Positions 53,681-60,806 of a stretch of DNA of 64,000 nt are shown piece by piece. Numbering within the stretch: the stretch's first letter is position 1; each line of letters opens with the position of its first letter. The translations under genes were made by a program, and so were the position numbers. The stretch is taken from contig JAQUIJ010000012.1 in the NCBI GenBank assembly GCA_028683385.1, forward strand, positions 124,001-188,000, written 5' to 3'. The notes under the pieces were generated by a model that saw only the letters and a program-made list of their open reading frames with translations, searched no databases and was not told where the DNA came from. The DNA comes from Prolixibacteraceae bacterium. Its GTDB lineage: Bacteria > Bacteroidota > Bacteroidia > Bacteroidales > Prolixibacteraceae.

Positions 53681-53755
53681 TGGGCGGTACTGGATTCGAA
53701 CCAGTGACCCCTACCCTGTCAAGGTAATGCTCTAAACCAACTGAGCTAACAGCCC
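53681..53755 (-). tRNA. tRNA-Val, anticodon GAC
   Basis: A 75 nt tRNA. D-arm GCTCAGTTGGTTTAGAGC; anticodon stem TTACC/GGTAG with loop TTGACAG gives GAC (T-G wobble at 27-43); T-arm ACTGG TTCGAAT CCAGT; discriminator A at 53681. The acceptor GGGCTGT against ACCGCCC leaves one mismatch (U5-C68). CCA is not encoded. Confidence 0.93.
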
Positions 53756-53815
53756 TTTTCGAGCCACAAAAATATAAATTTTTTACAATGTTTCTTTATT
53801 GGTGAATAAATCGGC

Positions 53816-53883
53816 TAAATTTGAGATTTTAGAATCAGAAAACTATTTTTGTTTTTTAATGTATTGGGTTATTCGTGGGTTAA
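53816..53883 (+). promoter_or_regulatory. Promoter and phased repeats before the transmembrane regulator
   Basis: TAAATTTG (53816-53823) is a perfect -7 box. About 40-60 bp downstream, in the predicted leader, GGGTTAT (53866-53872) and GGGTTAA (53877-53883) repeat with an exact 11 bp spacing. Read on the minus strand they are TTAACCCACGAATAACCC, nearly the same as the pair before the glycosyltransferase operon. Position downstream of the start suggests autorepression. Confidence 0.6.
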
Positions 53884-53927
53884 TTTTCCTAATAAATGAT
53901 TGGTTTTGAGTAATTAAAATATTTGGA

Positions 53928-56486
53928 ATGAACAGAGAAATTCGTTGCATTGGTATTCTGTTTTGCTTGTTTTGTTCAGTTTTGGCAATTAGTGCTAAAG
54001 CTATAGACAATACAACCGGCAAATTATACGATGAAACCATCTTCGTAATTTCGAATTTCTCAGGTGTAGATGCTAATCTCAACGAAACCCGCGGCATTAA
54101 AGAACTTCTCGATCAAAACATTGGTGGGTTCAGGTTTTATCTTGAATGGGAAAAGCAGCAGAATCAACTCATGATTAAAAAGGCCGACGGAACTTCCATT
54201 TCGCTTAGGCAGACTATGCACGAAATCAAGAACTATTTGGAGTACAAGCCAGATAAAATACTGACTCTTTTTCTTGATTTCAGCACAAACATTAACGAGT
54301 TAACCGATATCTTTCAGGAATTGGGTATCAATCAGTATTTGTATACCTATGATGCAAAGGAAGGCTGGGCTCCTGTAAAAACCATGATTGAAGAAAATAA
54401 ACGGCTGGTTGTTTTTTCAATGCAGGAGCACCGCAACAGTCCGGATTGGCTTCATTATGTGTGGAACCATGCTGTTGAACCTTATTTTTCGATTTGGGAA
54501 GCTCCGGTTTTTAAAGGCGAATTTCTTAAAGGCGACCCTAAAAATAGCCTGTTGATTTATAACGATTACAACTTCCCAAGGAAAGGTGAAAACATAAACA
54601 ATGCAAAATACGAAACCAATCAAAATCCTTACCTGATTGAGCACATCAAAAATACCTGGACAAATACTGGCAAAACACCTAATTTCATTATGCTTGATCG
54701 TTATGAAAACTGGGTTGTTGGTATAGTTTCCTATTTAAAAGGATTTAAAACGATTAAGGGGACGATCACATACAATACACAGATTCTTGATTACGTGAAC
54801 TGGGATAAAATAGGTAGTCTTACCAGCGGAAAATACTGTTTCCCTGTTGGCCCGGGTGATAACCTGACATTGACACCTAAAAGTCCCGGATTTCGGTTTA
54901 CTCCGGAAACCGTCACATTTAACGAGCCCAGTCAAAGCATTATTCAGCATTTTGTAGCTACGTCGATGGAAATTACGGACAATCTGGAAGGTCATTACAC
55001 TTTTGCCAAAGAAGGCCATGATTTTAGTATTAATGGATTTGATGGAAAGGCGTATAACGTTAAGTTCGAGAACGACTCTGTCCGATCGACCGTTGCGCTT
55101 TTTGATGAAAAAAAATATATCATTCTCCCGGGTGCCGAATCATTCAAAATTCGGGATCACGATTTTACTGTGGCAGCCTGGGTGAAGATTAAAGAGTATT
55201 TGCCAAATAAGGAAGATTACTGCATCCTTGGAACAAAGACGAGTTCTTATCAACAGGGGATTCACCTCTTGATAAGAAAACAGAAGCCATATTTTGGATT
55301 TTTCAATAACGACTTACAGGGGAAAACAAATCTTGAGGCCGGTAAATGGTATCATTTGGTTTGGAGATACAATAAATTAAGCGGTGAGCAAGCCATATTC
55401 CTGAATGGAAAGCTGGATAGTCGTTCACTTGGGCATCCGGCATATAAAGGTCGCGATAATCTGTACATTGGACTGGCCGGTTTCAGTAAGGCTTCCTATA
55501 TGTACGGAGCTATCGATAACCTTAGTATCTGGTCGAGAGCGCTTGGCGAAGAAGAAGTTTGGGGAATGAGCAAAGATGTGATTGAAATTGTTCCTGTAAA
55601 GAATGTTTTAATTCTTTATCCAATTTTATCCAGAAGCCTCATTGCGCTGGTGATACTCTTTTTAATGGTGTTTGCCTACTTTAAAATCCCTTTCCGGAAA
55701 CTGAAGAAACATCCAACGACTGCCGATAAAATCAGGAGTATTGAGAATGCCATTTTTCATAAGCCCGAAACAAATTACATTCAGCTTTTTGGTGATTTTA
55801 AAGTACTTGACAAGAACGGTATTGACATCAGCAGTCAGTTTACTCCCAAGCTGAAACAGCTTTTCCTGATTATTCTTTTATATTCTCAACGCAATAAAAA
55901 TGGTATTTCAACGAAAGAGCTGACCGATATTCTTTGGTCGGGTCATTCGTCTCAAAGCGCCAAAAACAGCCGTGGCGTCACCATCCGAAAATTGCGTCTG
56001 ATCATCGAATCACTCGATTCTGTTCAGATCAATTTTCAAATCGACCGCTGGTCAATGGCTTTTGACGGTAATGTGTACTGCGATTACGTGGAGTGTTTAA
56101 AACTGCTGAAGCGGGAAAAAATTCACGATACCGATTTTAACCTGAATTTCTATCACATCATTCAGGAAGGTGAACTATTTAAAGGTGAATCGTACGACTG
56201 GCTCGACGATTTCAAAGGCTTTGTCGGGAACAATATTGTTGATATTCTCCTGAAATTTATCAATGAACTAACTGTTGAAAGCGATAATGAGTTAATCCTG
56301 AAGTTGACTGACCGTATTCTGGTGACTGATCCGGTAAACGATCAGGCATTGGCCTACAAACTAAAAGTTTTGATCAAACAGAACAATTCTAATCTGGCTC
56401 GTTATACTTTTGATCGCTTTTGCCTACTCTATGAAGAGCTTTATGGCGAAAAATTCTCGATGAAATTTGAGGAATTAATTGCCTGA
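53928..56486 (+). CDS. Transmembrane one-component regulator: PLC-like, LamG-like, SARP-type winged helix
   Basis: An 852-residue protein with an N-terminal signal sequence (MNREIRCIGILFCLFCSVLA). Residues about 28-270 resemble a phosphatidylinositol-specific phospholipase C barrel (LLDQNIGGFRFYLEWEKQQN; ILTLFLDFSTN) but at the place of the usual catalytic His the sequence reads ISNFSGVD. About 350-550 is a LamG/concanavalin-like sandwich (FTVAAWVKIKEYLPNKEDYC, WYHLVWRYNKLSGEQAIFLN, IDNLSIWSRALGEEEVWGM). One membrane helix follows (about 562-584, SRSLIALVILFLMVFAYF), then a cytoplasmic winged helix (about 614-710, IQLFGDFKVLDKNGIDIS; TKELTDILWSG; SRGVTIRKLRLII) and a BTAD-like helical domain (about 715-850). 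I infer that sugar or lipid binding outside controls DNA binding inside. Confidence 0.8.
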   Translation: MNREIRCIGILFCLFCSVLAISAKAIDNTTGKLYDETIFVISNFSGVDANLNETRGIKELLDQNIGGFRFYLEWEKQQNQLMIKKADGTSISLRQTMHEIKNYLEYKPDKILTLFLDFSTNINELTDIFQELGINQYLYTYDAKEGWAPVKTMIEENKRLVVFSMQEHRNSPDWLHYVWNHAVEPYFSIWEAPVFKGEFLKGDPKNSLLIYNDYNFPRKGENINNAKYETNQNPYLIEHIKNTWTNTGKTPNFIMLDRYENWVVGIVSYLKGFKTIKGTITYNTQILDYVNWDKIGSLTSGKYCFPVGPGDNLTLTPKSPGFRFTPETVTFNEPSQSIIQHFVATSMEITDNLEGHYTFAKEGHDFSINGFDGKAYNVKFENDSVRSTVALFDEKKYIILPGAESFKIRDHDFTVAAWVKIKEYLPNKEDYCILGTKTSSYQQGIHLLIRKQKPYFGFFNNDLQGKTNLEAGKWYHLVWRYNKLSGEQAIFLNGKLDSRSLGHPAYKGRDNLYIGLAGFSKASYMYGAIDNLSIWSRALGEEEVWGMSKDVIEIVPVKNVLILYPILSRSLIALVILFLMVFAYFKIPFRKLKKHPTTADKIRSIENAIFHKPETNYIQLFGDFKVLDKNGIDISSQFTPKLKQLFLIILLYSQRNKNGISTKELTDILWSGHSSQSAKNSRGVTIRKLRLIIESLDSVQINFQIDRWSMAFDGNVYCDYVECLKLLKREKIHDTDFNLNFYHIIQEGELFKGESYDWLDDFKGFVGNNIVDILLKFINELTVESDNELILKLTDRILVTDPVNDQALAYKLKVLIKQNNSNLARYTFDRFCLLYEELYGEKFSMKFEELIA

Positions 56487-56723
56487 GATAAAATATTTTT
56501 TTAGCAGGGTTAATTTTAATTAAAAATCAATTATTCCGCTAAAAATCAATGATTTTATCATTTTTTAATAGCCTTTTTAGGGCTAATATTAACCTGAAAT
56601 TAACCTTGCCTTAACCCGCCCGTAAACACTAGCTAAAGCCTCACTAATTGGTCGATATTACATTTGTACAAAGATTCTAATTCCGGTATTCCCGGGAATA
56701 GAGTCTGTCAAAACGATTATTTT
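56487..56723 (+). promoter_or_regulatory. Promoter of the cytochrome-SUMF operon with three phased TTAACC repeats
   Basis: TTAACC lies at 56589-56594, 56600-56605 and 56611-56616, each exactly 11 bp from the next, one DNA turn apart. A perfect -7 box TACATTTG is at 56659-56666 with no good -33 element, as expected for an activator-dependent promoter; the repeats then lie about 57-84 bp upstream of the start. A single GGGTTAA occurs at 56507-56513. The site pattern fits a SARP-fold regulator, and one is encoded immediately upstream. Confidence 0.65.
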
Positions 56724-58250
56724 ATGAAGATTTGGAATTCTGTTCGTAGTTTGTTTAGCGGCAAGAGAGCTTTTGTGGTAGTGATTTCAATAGGATTGAT
56801 TATTGGGGTGGTTTTCATGTTTGCCGGTAGCAAAGCCGTACATTATACATCAACCGACGAATATTGTTTTTCATGTCACGTTCATCCGCATGCTGAACAG
56901 AGCTGGAAACTTTCGCCTCACTACGATAACAAATCCGGAATAATTGTTCATTGTGTCGAATGTCATCTTCCGCCGGAAGGACATGGAATGTTATTTGCTA
57001 AAGCCAAACATGGAGCCAAAGATGTTTATGGCTACTTGTTTAAAGATTCTGCCGACTATAAATGGGCTGCAAAGCGAAAACTTGAAATGGCCAGGAAATA
57101 TACGTATGTTGAATCCTGCGTAAAATGTCACAAAAACTTATTTCCAAAAACACTTACAGTTGACGGAGAAAATGCCCATTTGAATTATCTGACAAGTAAG
57201 GAAGAAGTCACTTGCCTCAATTGCCATCTGAATGTTGGTCATTTTGACCCCAACGCCAAGCACGAACACGACGCCAACTTTGGAGTGAATATTACTCAGA
57301 ATACACAAATTTATGCAGAAGCGACCCCGGTTACCAGTTTTGCCAACTTCACCGAAAAAGTTCCTGGAACCGGTTTGAGTTTCGATATGGTAGCTATACC
57401 TGCAGGCCAGTTCATTATGGGAAGTTCGAAAAAAGAGCCTTTTCATAAACCTGATGAAAGTCCGATGCATCCGGTAAAAGTGTCGCGATTTTTTATGGCA
57501 AAAATAGAAGTAAGCTGGGACGAATACCTGGAGTTCTTTAAAGCAACATCGTCGCAGGGTCGCAAAGAAGCTGAAGTAAATAAAGATGTTGATGCAATCT
57601 CAGGCCCAACACCTCCGTGGGGTGCTCCTGACCAGGGATGGGGAAAAGGCTCGCGTCCGGCCATTACAATGACCTGGAAAGCAGCAAATACATATTGCCA
57701 GTGGCTATCGAAAGTTACCGGTAAAAAGTACAGGCTTCCAACAGAAGCTGAATGGGAATATGCAGCCAGAGGCGGAACCAAAACACCGTATTTTTTTGCC
57801 GGTAGTCCGAAAGACTATACTTCTGAAGGATTTTTCAAAAAGATATTTGGCGCCGATACCACGACAATTAGTTCTTATGTAGCTTATAAAGCGAACAGCC
57901 TGAGTCAGACCGTTGAACCAGCTTCAGTAAAGGCAAATGCTTTTGGCCTGAAGAACATGTTGGGCAATGTGTATGAATTCTGCTCCGACTATTATTCTCC
58001 CACGGCTTATGCTGCCTATAAAAAGGGAGCTGTTAATCCGAAGGGACCCAAAAGAGGGAAGGAGCATGTAATCAGGGGAGGATCTTTTAAAAGTGATGCC
58101 CGTGATGTACGGAGCGCCGCACGCGATTTTACCAAAACCACAGAATGGTTGGTTACCGATCCACAAATGCCTAAAAGTGTTTGGTGGTATTCCGACTGTG
58201 TTGACATTGGTTTTAGGGTAGTTTGTGAAGTAGATGAAAATGTAAAATAG
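56724..58250 (+). CDS. NapC/NirT-type tetraheme cytochrome fused to a SUMF domain
   Basis: From ATG 56724 the product has 508 residues (an ATG-like upstream codon at 56664 would put the membrane anchor too far in). A signal-anchor helix (about 15-37, AFVVVISIGLIIGVVFMFAG) precedes a NapC/NrfH-like domain with four CxxCH sites: CFSCH (48-52), CVECH (77-81), CVKCH (132-136) and CLNCH (164-168). From about 210 on is a SUMF/formylglycine-generating-like domain (FDMVAIPAGQFIMGSSKKEP, PVKVSRFFMAKIEVSWDEYL, YRLPTEAEWEYAARGGTKTP, HVIRGGSFKSDARDVRSAAR). The FGE cysteines are absent from the GGSF segment. A quinol-linked electron route to an unknown periplasmic reaction is inferred. Confidence 0.9.
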   Translation: MKIWNSVRSLFSGKRAFVVVISIGLIIGVVFMFAGSKAVHYTSTDEYCFSCHVHPHAEQSWKLSPHYDNKSGIIVHCVECHLPPEGHGMLFAKAKHGAKDVYGYLFKDSADYKWAAKRKLEMARKYTYVESCVKCHKNLFPKTLTVDGENAHLNYLTSKEEVTCLNCHLNVGHFDPNAKHEHDANFGVNITQNTQIYAEATPVTSFANFTEKVPGTGLSFDMVAIPAGQFIMGSSKKEPFHKPDESPMHPVKVSRFFMAKIEVSWDEYLEFFKATSSQGRKEAEVNKDVDAISGPTPPWGAPDQGWGKGSRPAITMTWKAANTYCQWLSKVTGKKYRLPTEAEWEYAARGGTKTPYFFAGSPKDYTSEGFFKKIFGADTTTISSYVAYKANSLSQTVEPASVKANAFGLKNMLGNVYEFCSDYYSPTAYAAYKKGAVNPKGPKRGKEHVIRGGSFKSDARDVRSAARDFTKTTEWLVTDPQMPKSVWWYSDCVDIGFRVVCEVDENVK

Positions 58251-58263
58251 AAAACACATCCAG

Positions 58264-59610
58264 ATGGAAAATAAGATAGGTTTAAACAGAAGACGGTTCC
58301 TGGAGTCAACTGCGCTGGCAAGCATTGGATTATTAGGTGCAAGTGTCGCCATTTCGGGATGCAAAAAGGCAAATAATGCCAAAATACTTGGATTGCCACC
58401 CATTTTAAAGGCTGCGCCAAAAGGTAAAAAATTACGCGCTGGATTAGTTGGTGTTGGCAATCGTGGAACCGGGGCTGCTTTAAATTTTATTAGCTCAGGA
58501 CCAGATTTGCATATTGTTGCTTTGGCTGATGTCTTTCAGGACAAAGTTGATGCAGGTCGCGAACGGTTTGCGAAACTAAAAATGGAAATTCCTGCCGAAA
58601 ATTGCTTTTCAGGATTTGATGCCTACAAAAAATTGATGGCACTGCCCGATGTCGATGTGGTTATTCTGGCCACTCCACCGCAGTTCAGACCTGAGCATTT
58701 GAAGGAAGCCGTTTTGCAGAATAAGCATGTTTTTATGGAAAAGCCTGTGGCTGTCGATCCCGTTGGAATTCGGTCGATCATTGCCAGTGGCAAAAAGGCC
58801 GAGGCCATTGGTCTGAATATCGTTACAGGTACTCAGCGACGCCATCAGGAAGATTACATTGAAACCTATAAACAAGTGGCCAATGGAGCCATTGGAAAAC
58901 TTGTTTCGGCCAGGGCATTCTGGAATCAGAACCACGTTTGGTTCCGTACCCGCGAGGAAGGTTGGGACGACATGACTTATATGGTTCGTAACTGGAACAA
59001 TTTCTGCTGGTTATGTGGCGATCATATTTTAGATACACACATTCACAACATCGATGTGATCAACTGGTTTGTAGGCCGTCCACCGGTAAGCGCCGTTGGC
59101 TATGGAGGCCGTGCACGACGAATAACCGGTGATCAATATGACTTTTTCAGTGTCGATTTCGACTACGGAGATGGCTTTTTCTCGCACAGCATGTGTCGTG
59201 AAATCGACAATTGCGCCAACAATACAGGCGAATTCATTATGGGAACCGAAGGATATACCAATTGCGTGAACACCATTTGGAATTTAGACGGATCGGTAAA
59301 GTGGAAGTTTGAATATCCGAAAGATGAAAATGGGAACGAGACCAGTTCGTTGAAAATTCCGGCTTACGTGCAGGAACACATGCATTTGGTTCATTCCATT
59401 CGCACAGGAGAATATGTAAATGAGGCTGAAACTACTGCAAATTCGACGCTTACTGCAATCATGGGAAGAACGTCGGCTTACACCGGTAAAAAAGTAACCT
59501 GGGAAGAAATTTTTAAATCCGACATGGATCTTGGGCCAGAGAAAATTGAATTTGGTCCGGTTGACATGCAGTTTGAAGTGCCAGTGCCGGGAACTGCACA
59601 CAAAGCATAG
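58264..59610 (+). CDS. Tat-exported Gfo/Idh/MocA-family oxidoreductase (lipoprotein)
   Basis: A 448-residue protein. The N-terminus has a twin-arginine motif (NRRRFLEST) and a lipobox-like SGC with C33, so it is folded before export and probably lipid-anchored. The Rossmann domain starts RAGLVGVGNRGTGAALNFIS (about 59-78); the family lysine is in HVFMEKPVAVDP, and the catalytic His candidates are in DTHIHNIDVINW. Export with a bound NAD(P) cofactor is known for such Tat members, e.g. in glycoside 3-dehydrogenation or epimerisation. It is 13 bp after the cytochrome-SUMF gene and should work with it; that cytochrome could accept its electrons (inference). Confidence 0.9.
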   Translation: MENKIGLNRRRFLESTALASIGLLGASVAISGCKKANNAKILGLPPILKAAPKGKKLRAGLVGVGNRGTGAALNFISSGPDLHIVALADVFQDKVDAGRERFAKLKMEIPAENCFSGFDAYKKLMALPDVDVVILATPPQFRPEHLKEAVLQNKHVFMEKPVAVDPVGIRSIIASGKKAEAIGLNIVTGTQRRHQEDYIETYKQVANGAIGKLVSARAFWNQNHVWFRTREEGWDDMTYMVRNWNNFCWLCGDHILDTHIHNIDVINWFVGRPPVSAVGYGGRARRITGDQYDFFSVDFDYGDGFFSHSMCREIDNCANNTGEFIMGTEGYTNCVNTIWNLDGSVKWKFEYPKDENGNETSSLKIPAYVQEHMHLVHSIRTGEYVNEAETTANSTLTAIMGRTSAYTGKKVTWEEIFKSDMDLGPEKIEFGPVDMQFEVPVPGTAHKA

Positions 59611-59698
59611 ATCGAGTAAAATAAATTAATACAATAGATTTCAATACACACGTGCTTTTTCATCCTATTAACCGGGATGCTTTTCTAAACCAACCAAC

Positions 59699-59738
59699 AC
59701 TGCCAGCAAGGGAGAATTAATCCTCCTGAGCTGGCAGT
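59699..59738 (+). terminator. Terminator of the cytochrome-SUMF/Gfo operon
   Basis: ACTGCCAGC (59699-59707) pairs with GCTGGCAGT (59730-59738), followed by CTTTTAAT. It ends transcription before the next regulated promoter. Confidence 0.8.
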
Positions 59739-59805
59739 CTTTTAATATCAGGCGCGATTGAGCTTCCTTTGTAAAATGACATTTTCAAACTTAAAAACTA
59801 TATCT

Positions 59806-59842
59806 TTAACCCACAATTAACCCTGATTAGACTGTAAGTTTC
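59806..59842 (+). promoter_or_regulatory. Two phased TTAACCC repeats and -7-like box before the glycosyltransferase operon
   Basis: TTAACCC at 59806-59812 and 59817-59823 repeat at exactly 11 bp. TAAGTTTC (59835-59842) is 7/8 to TAnnTTTG and 11 bp after the second repeat. The pair TTAACCCACAATTAACCC matches the pair in front of the transmembrane regulator at 16 of 18 positions. Confidence 0.6.
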
Positions 59843-59882
59843 TTTCAGGAATAAAAAGAAAACTGCCAAAACAAACAAACCT

Positions 59883-60806
59883 ATGTTTTCACTCATAATT
59901 CCGGTTTATAATGAGGAGGGGCTGATCGAGGAATTGGTAGCTCGTTCGGTTAAAGCGCTTGAGTCGTTTACTACAAACTATGAAATTTTATTTGTTAACG
60001 ATGGCAGTGTTGACTCCACCCTCCGGAAGCTGATTGAAGCACGAAAACAATACCCAAGAATAAAGATTGTTGACCTGTCCAGAAATTTCGGACACCAGGC
60101 GGCTTTTACTGCCGGGCTGGAAATGGCTTTGGGAAACTATGTGGCCATGATGGATGGTGATCTTCAGGATCCACCTGAACTACTTGCGGAGATGTACCGA
60201 ATGATTAATGAAGATGGATTTGACATTGTTAGTGGAAAGCGGCAAGGGCGTAAAGGGAAGCGACTGAGAGTTGCCACTAATTTATTCCATGCATTTTTCA
60301 AAAAAGTATCGGGAATCGAGGATATGGAAAATTCGGGTAATTTTTCAGTCATGAACCGTTCGGCAGTGAATGCCATTATTCAGATGAAAGAAACGATCAG
60401 GTACTTACCTGGATTGCGTTCGTTTATTGGATTTAGGCAGGGCTATGTTGAATATATTCGTGAAGCCCGTTTAGAAGGAGAACCCAAAATGACTCTTGGA
60501 AAATTAATTGTTTTGGGCGCCGACGCTATTTTCTCCTTTTCAAAGTTTCCGATTAAGGTTTGCCTTTTTCTGGGTACCATCGGAACCATCGTTTTTTTCA
60601 TTGCCGGAATCTATGCTTTGCTTGGTAAAATTCTTGGATTTGCACTGTTTGGTTGGTCTTCAACGGTTTTAAGCATTTATTTCCTCGGATCGATTCAGCT
60701 CATTTTTCTGGGAGTTGTGGGCGAATATGTGTATCGCATCTATAAAGAATCTCAAAACCGTCCTATCTATCTGGTCAAGAAATTTTACGATGCCGACGCT
60801 AAATAA
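59883..60806 (+). CDS. Glycosyltransferase family 2, polyprenyl-phosphate type
   Basis: A 307-residue DPM1/GtrB/ArnC-like enzyme. The GT-A domain starts MFSLIIPVYNEEGLIEELVA, with nucleotide motif FVNDGSVDSTLRKL, metal motif DGDLQDPPELLAEM (about 92-105) and acceptor motif SGKRQGRKGKRLRVATNLFH. Two C-terminal helices (about 233-260 and 270-292) anchor it in the inner membrane. Such enzymes transfer a sugar from UDP/GDP to undecaprenyl phosphate. Its TAA stop overlaps the ATG of the next, GT39-like gene by one base, a classic donor-maker/transferase pair. Confidence 0.92.
   Translation: MFSLIIPVYNEEGLIEELVARSVKALESFTTNYEILFVNDGSVDSTLRKLIEARKQYPRIKIVDLSRNFGHQAAFTAGLEMALGNYVAMMDGDLQDPPELLAEMYRMINEDGFDIVSGKRQGRKGKRLRVATNLFHAFFKKVSGIEDMENSGNFSVMNRSAVNAIIQMKETIRYLPGLRSFIGFRQGYVEYIREARLEGEPKMTLGKLIVLGADAIFSFSKFPIKVCLFLGTIGTIVFFIAGIYALLGKILGFALFGWSSTVLSIYFLGSIQLIFLGVVGEYVYRIYKESQNRPIYLVKKFYDADAK

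Noticed and set aside
53928-54740. Active phosphatidylinositol phospholipase C
   Set aside because: The catalytic His environment of PLC-X domains is not present, and the chain continues into LamG and DNA-binding domains, so a sensor role fits better.
56724-58250. Sulfatase-maturation (formylglycine-generating) enzyme
   Set aside because: The cysteines needed for FGE chemistry are missing in the RGGSF segment, and no sulfatase gene is adjacent.
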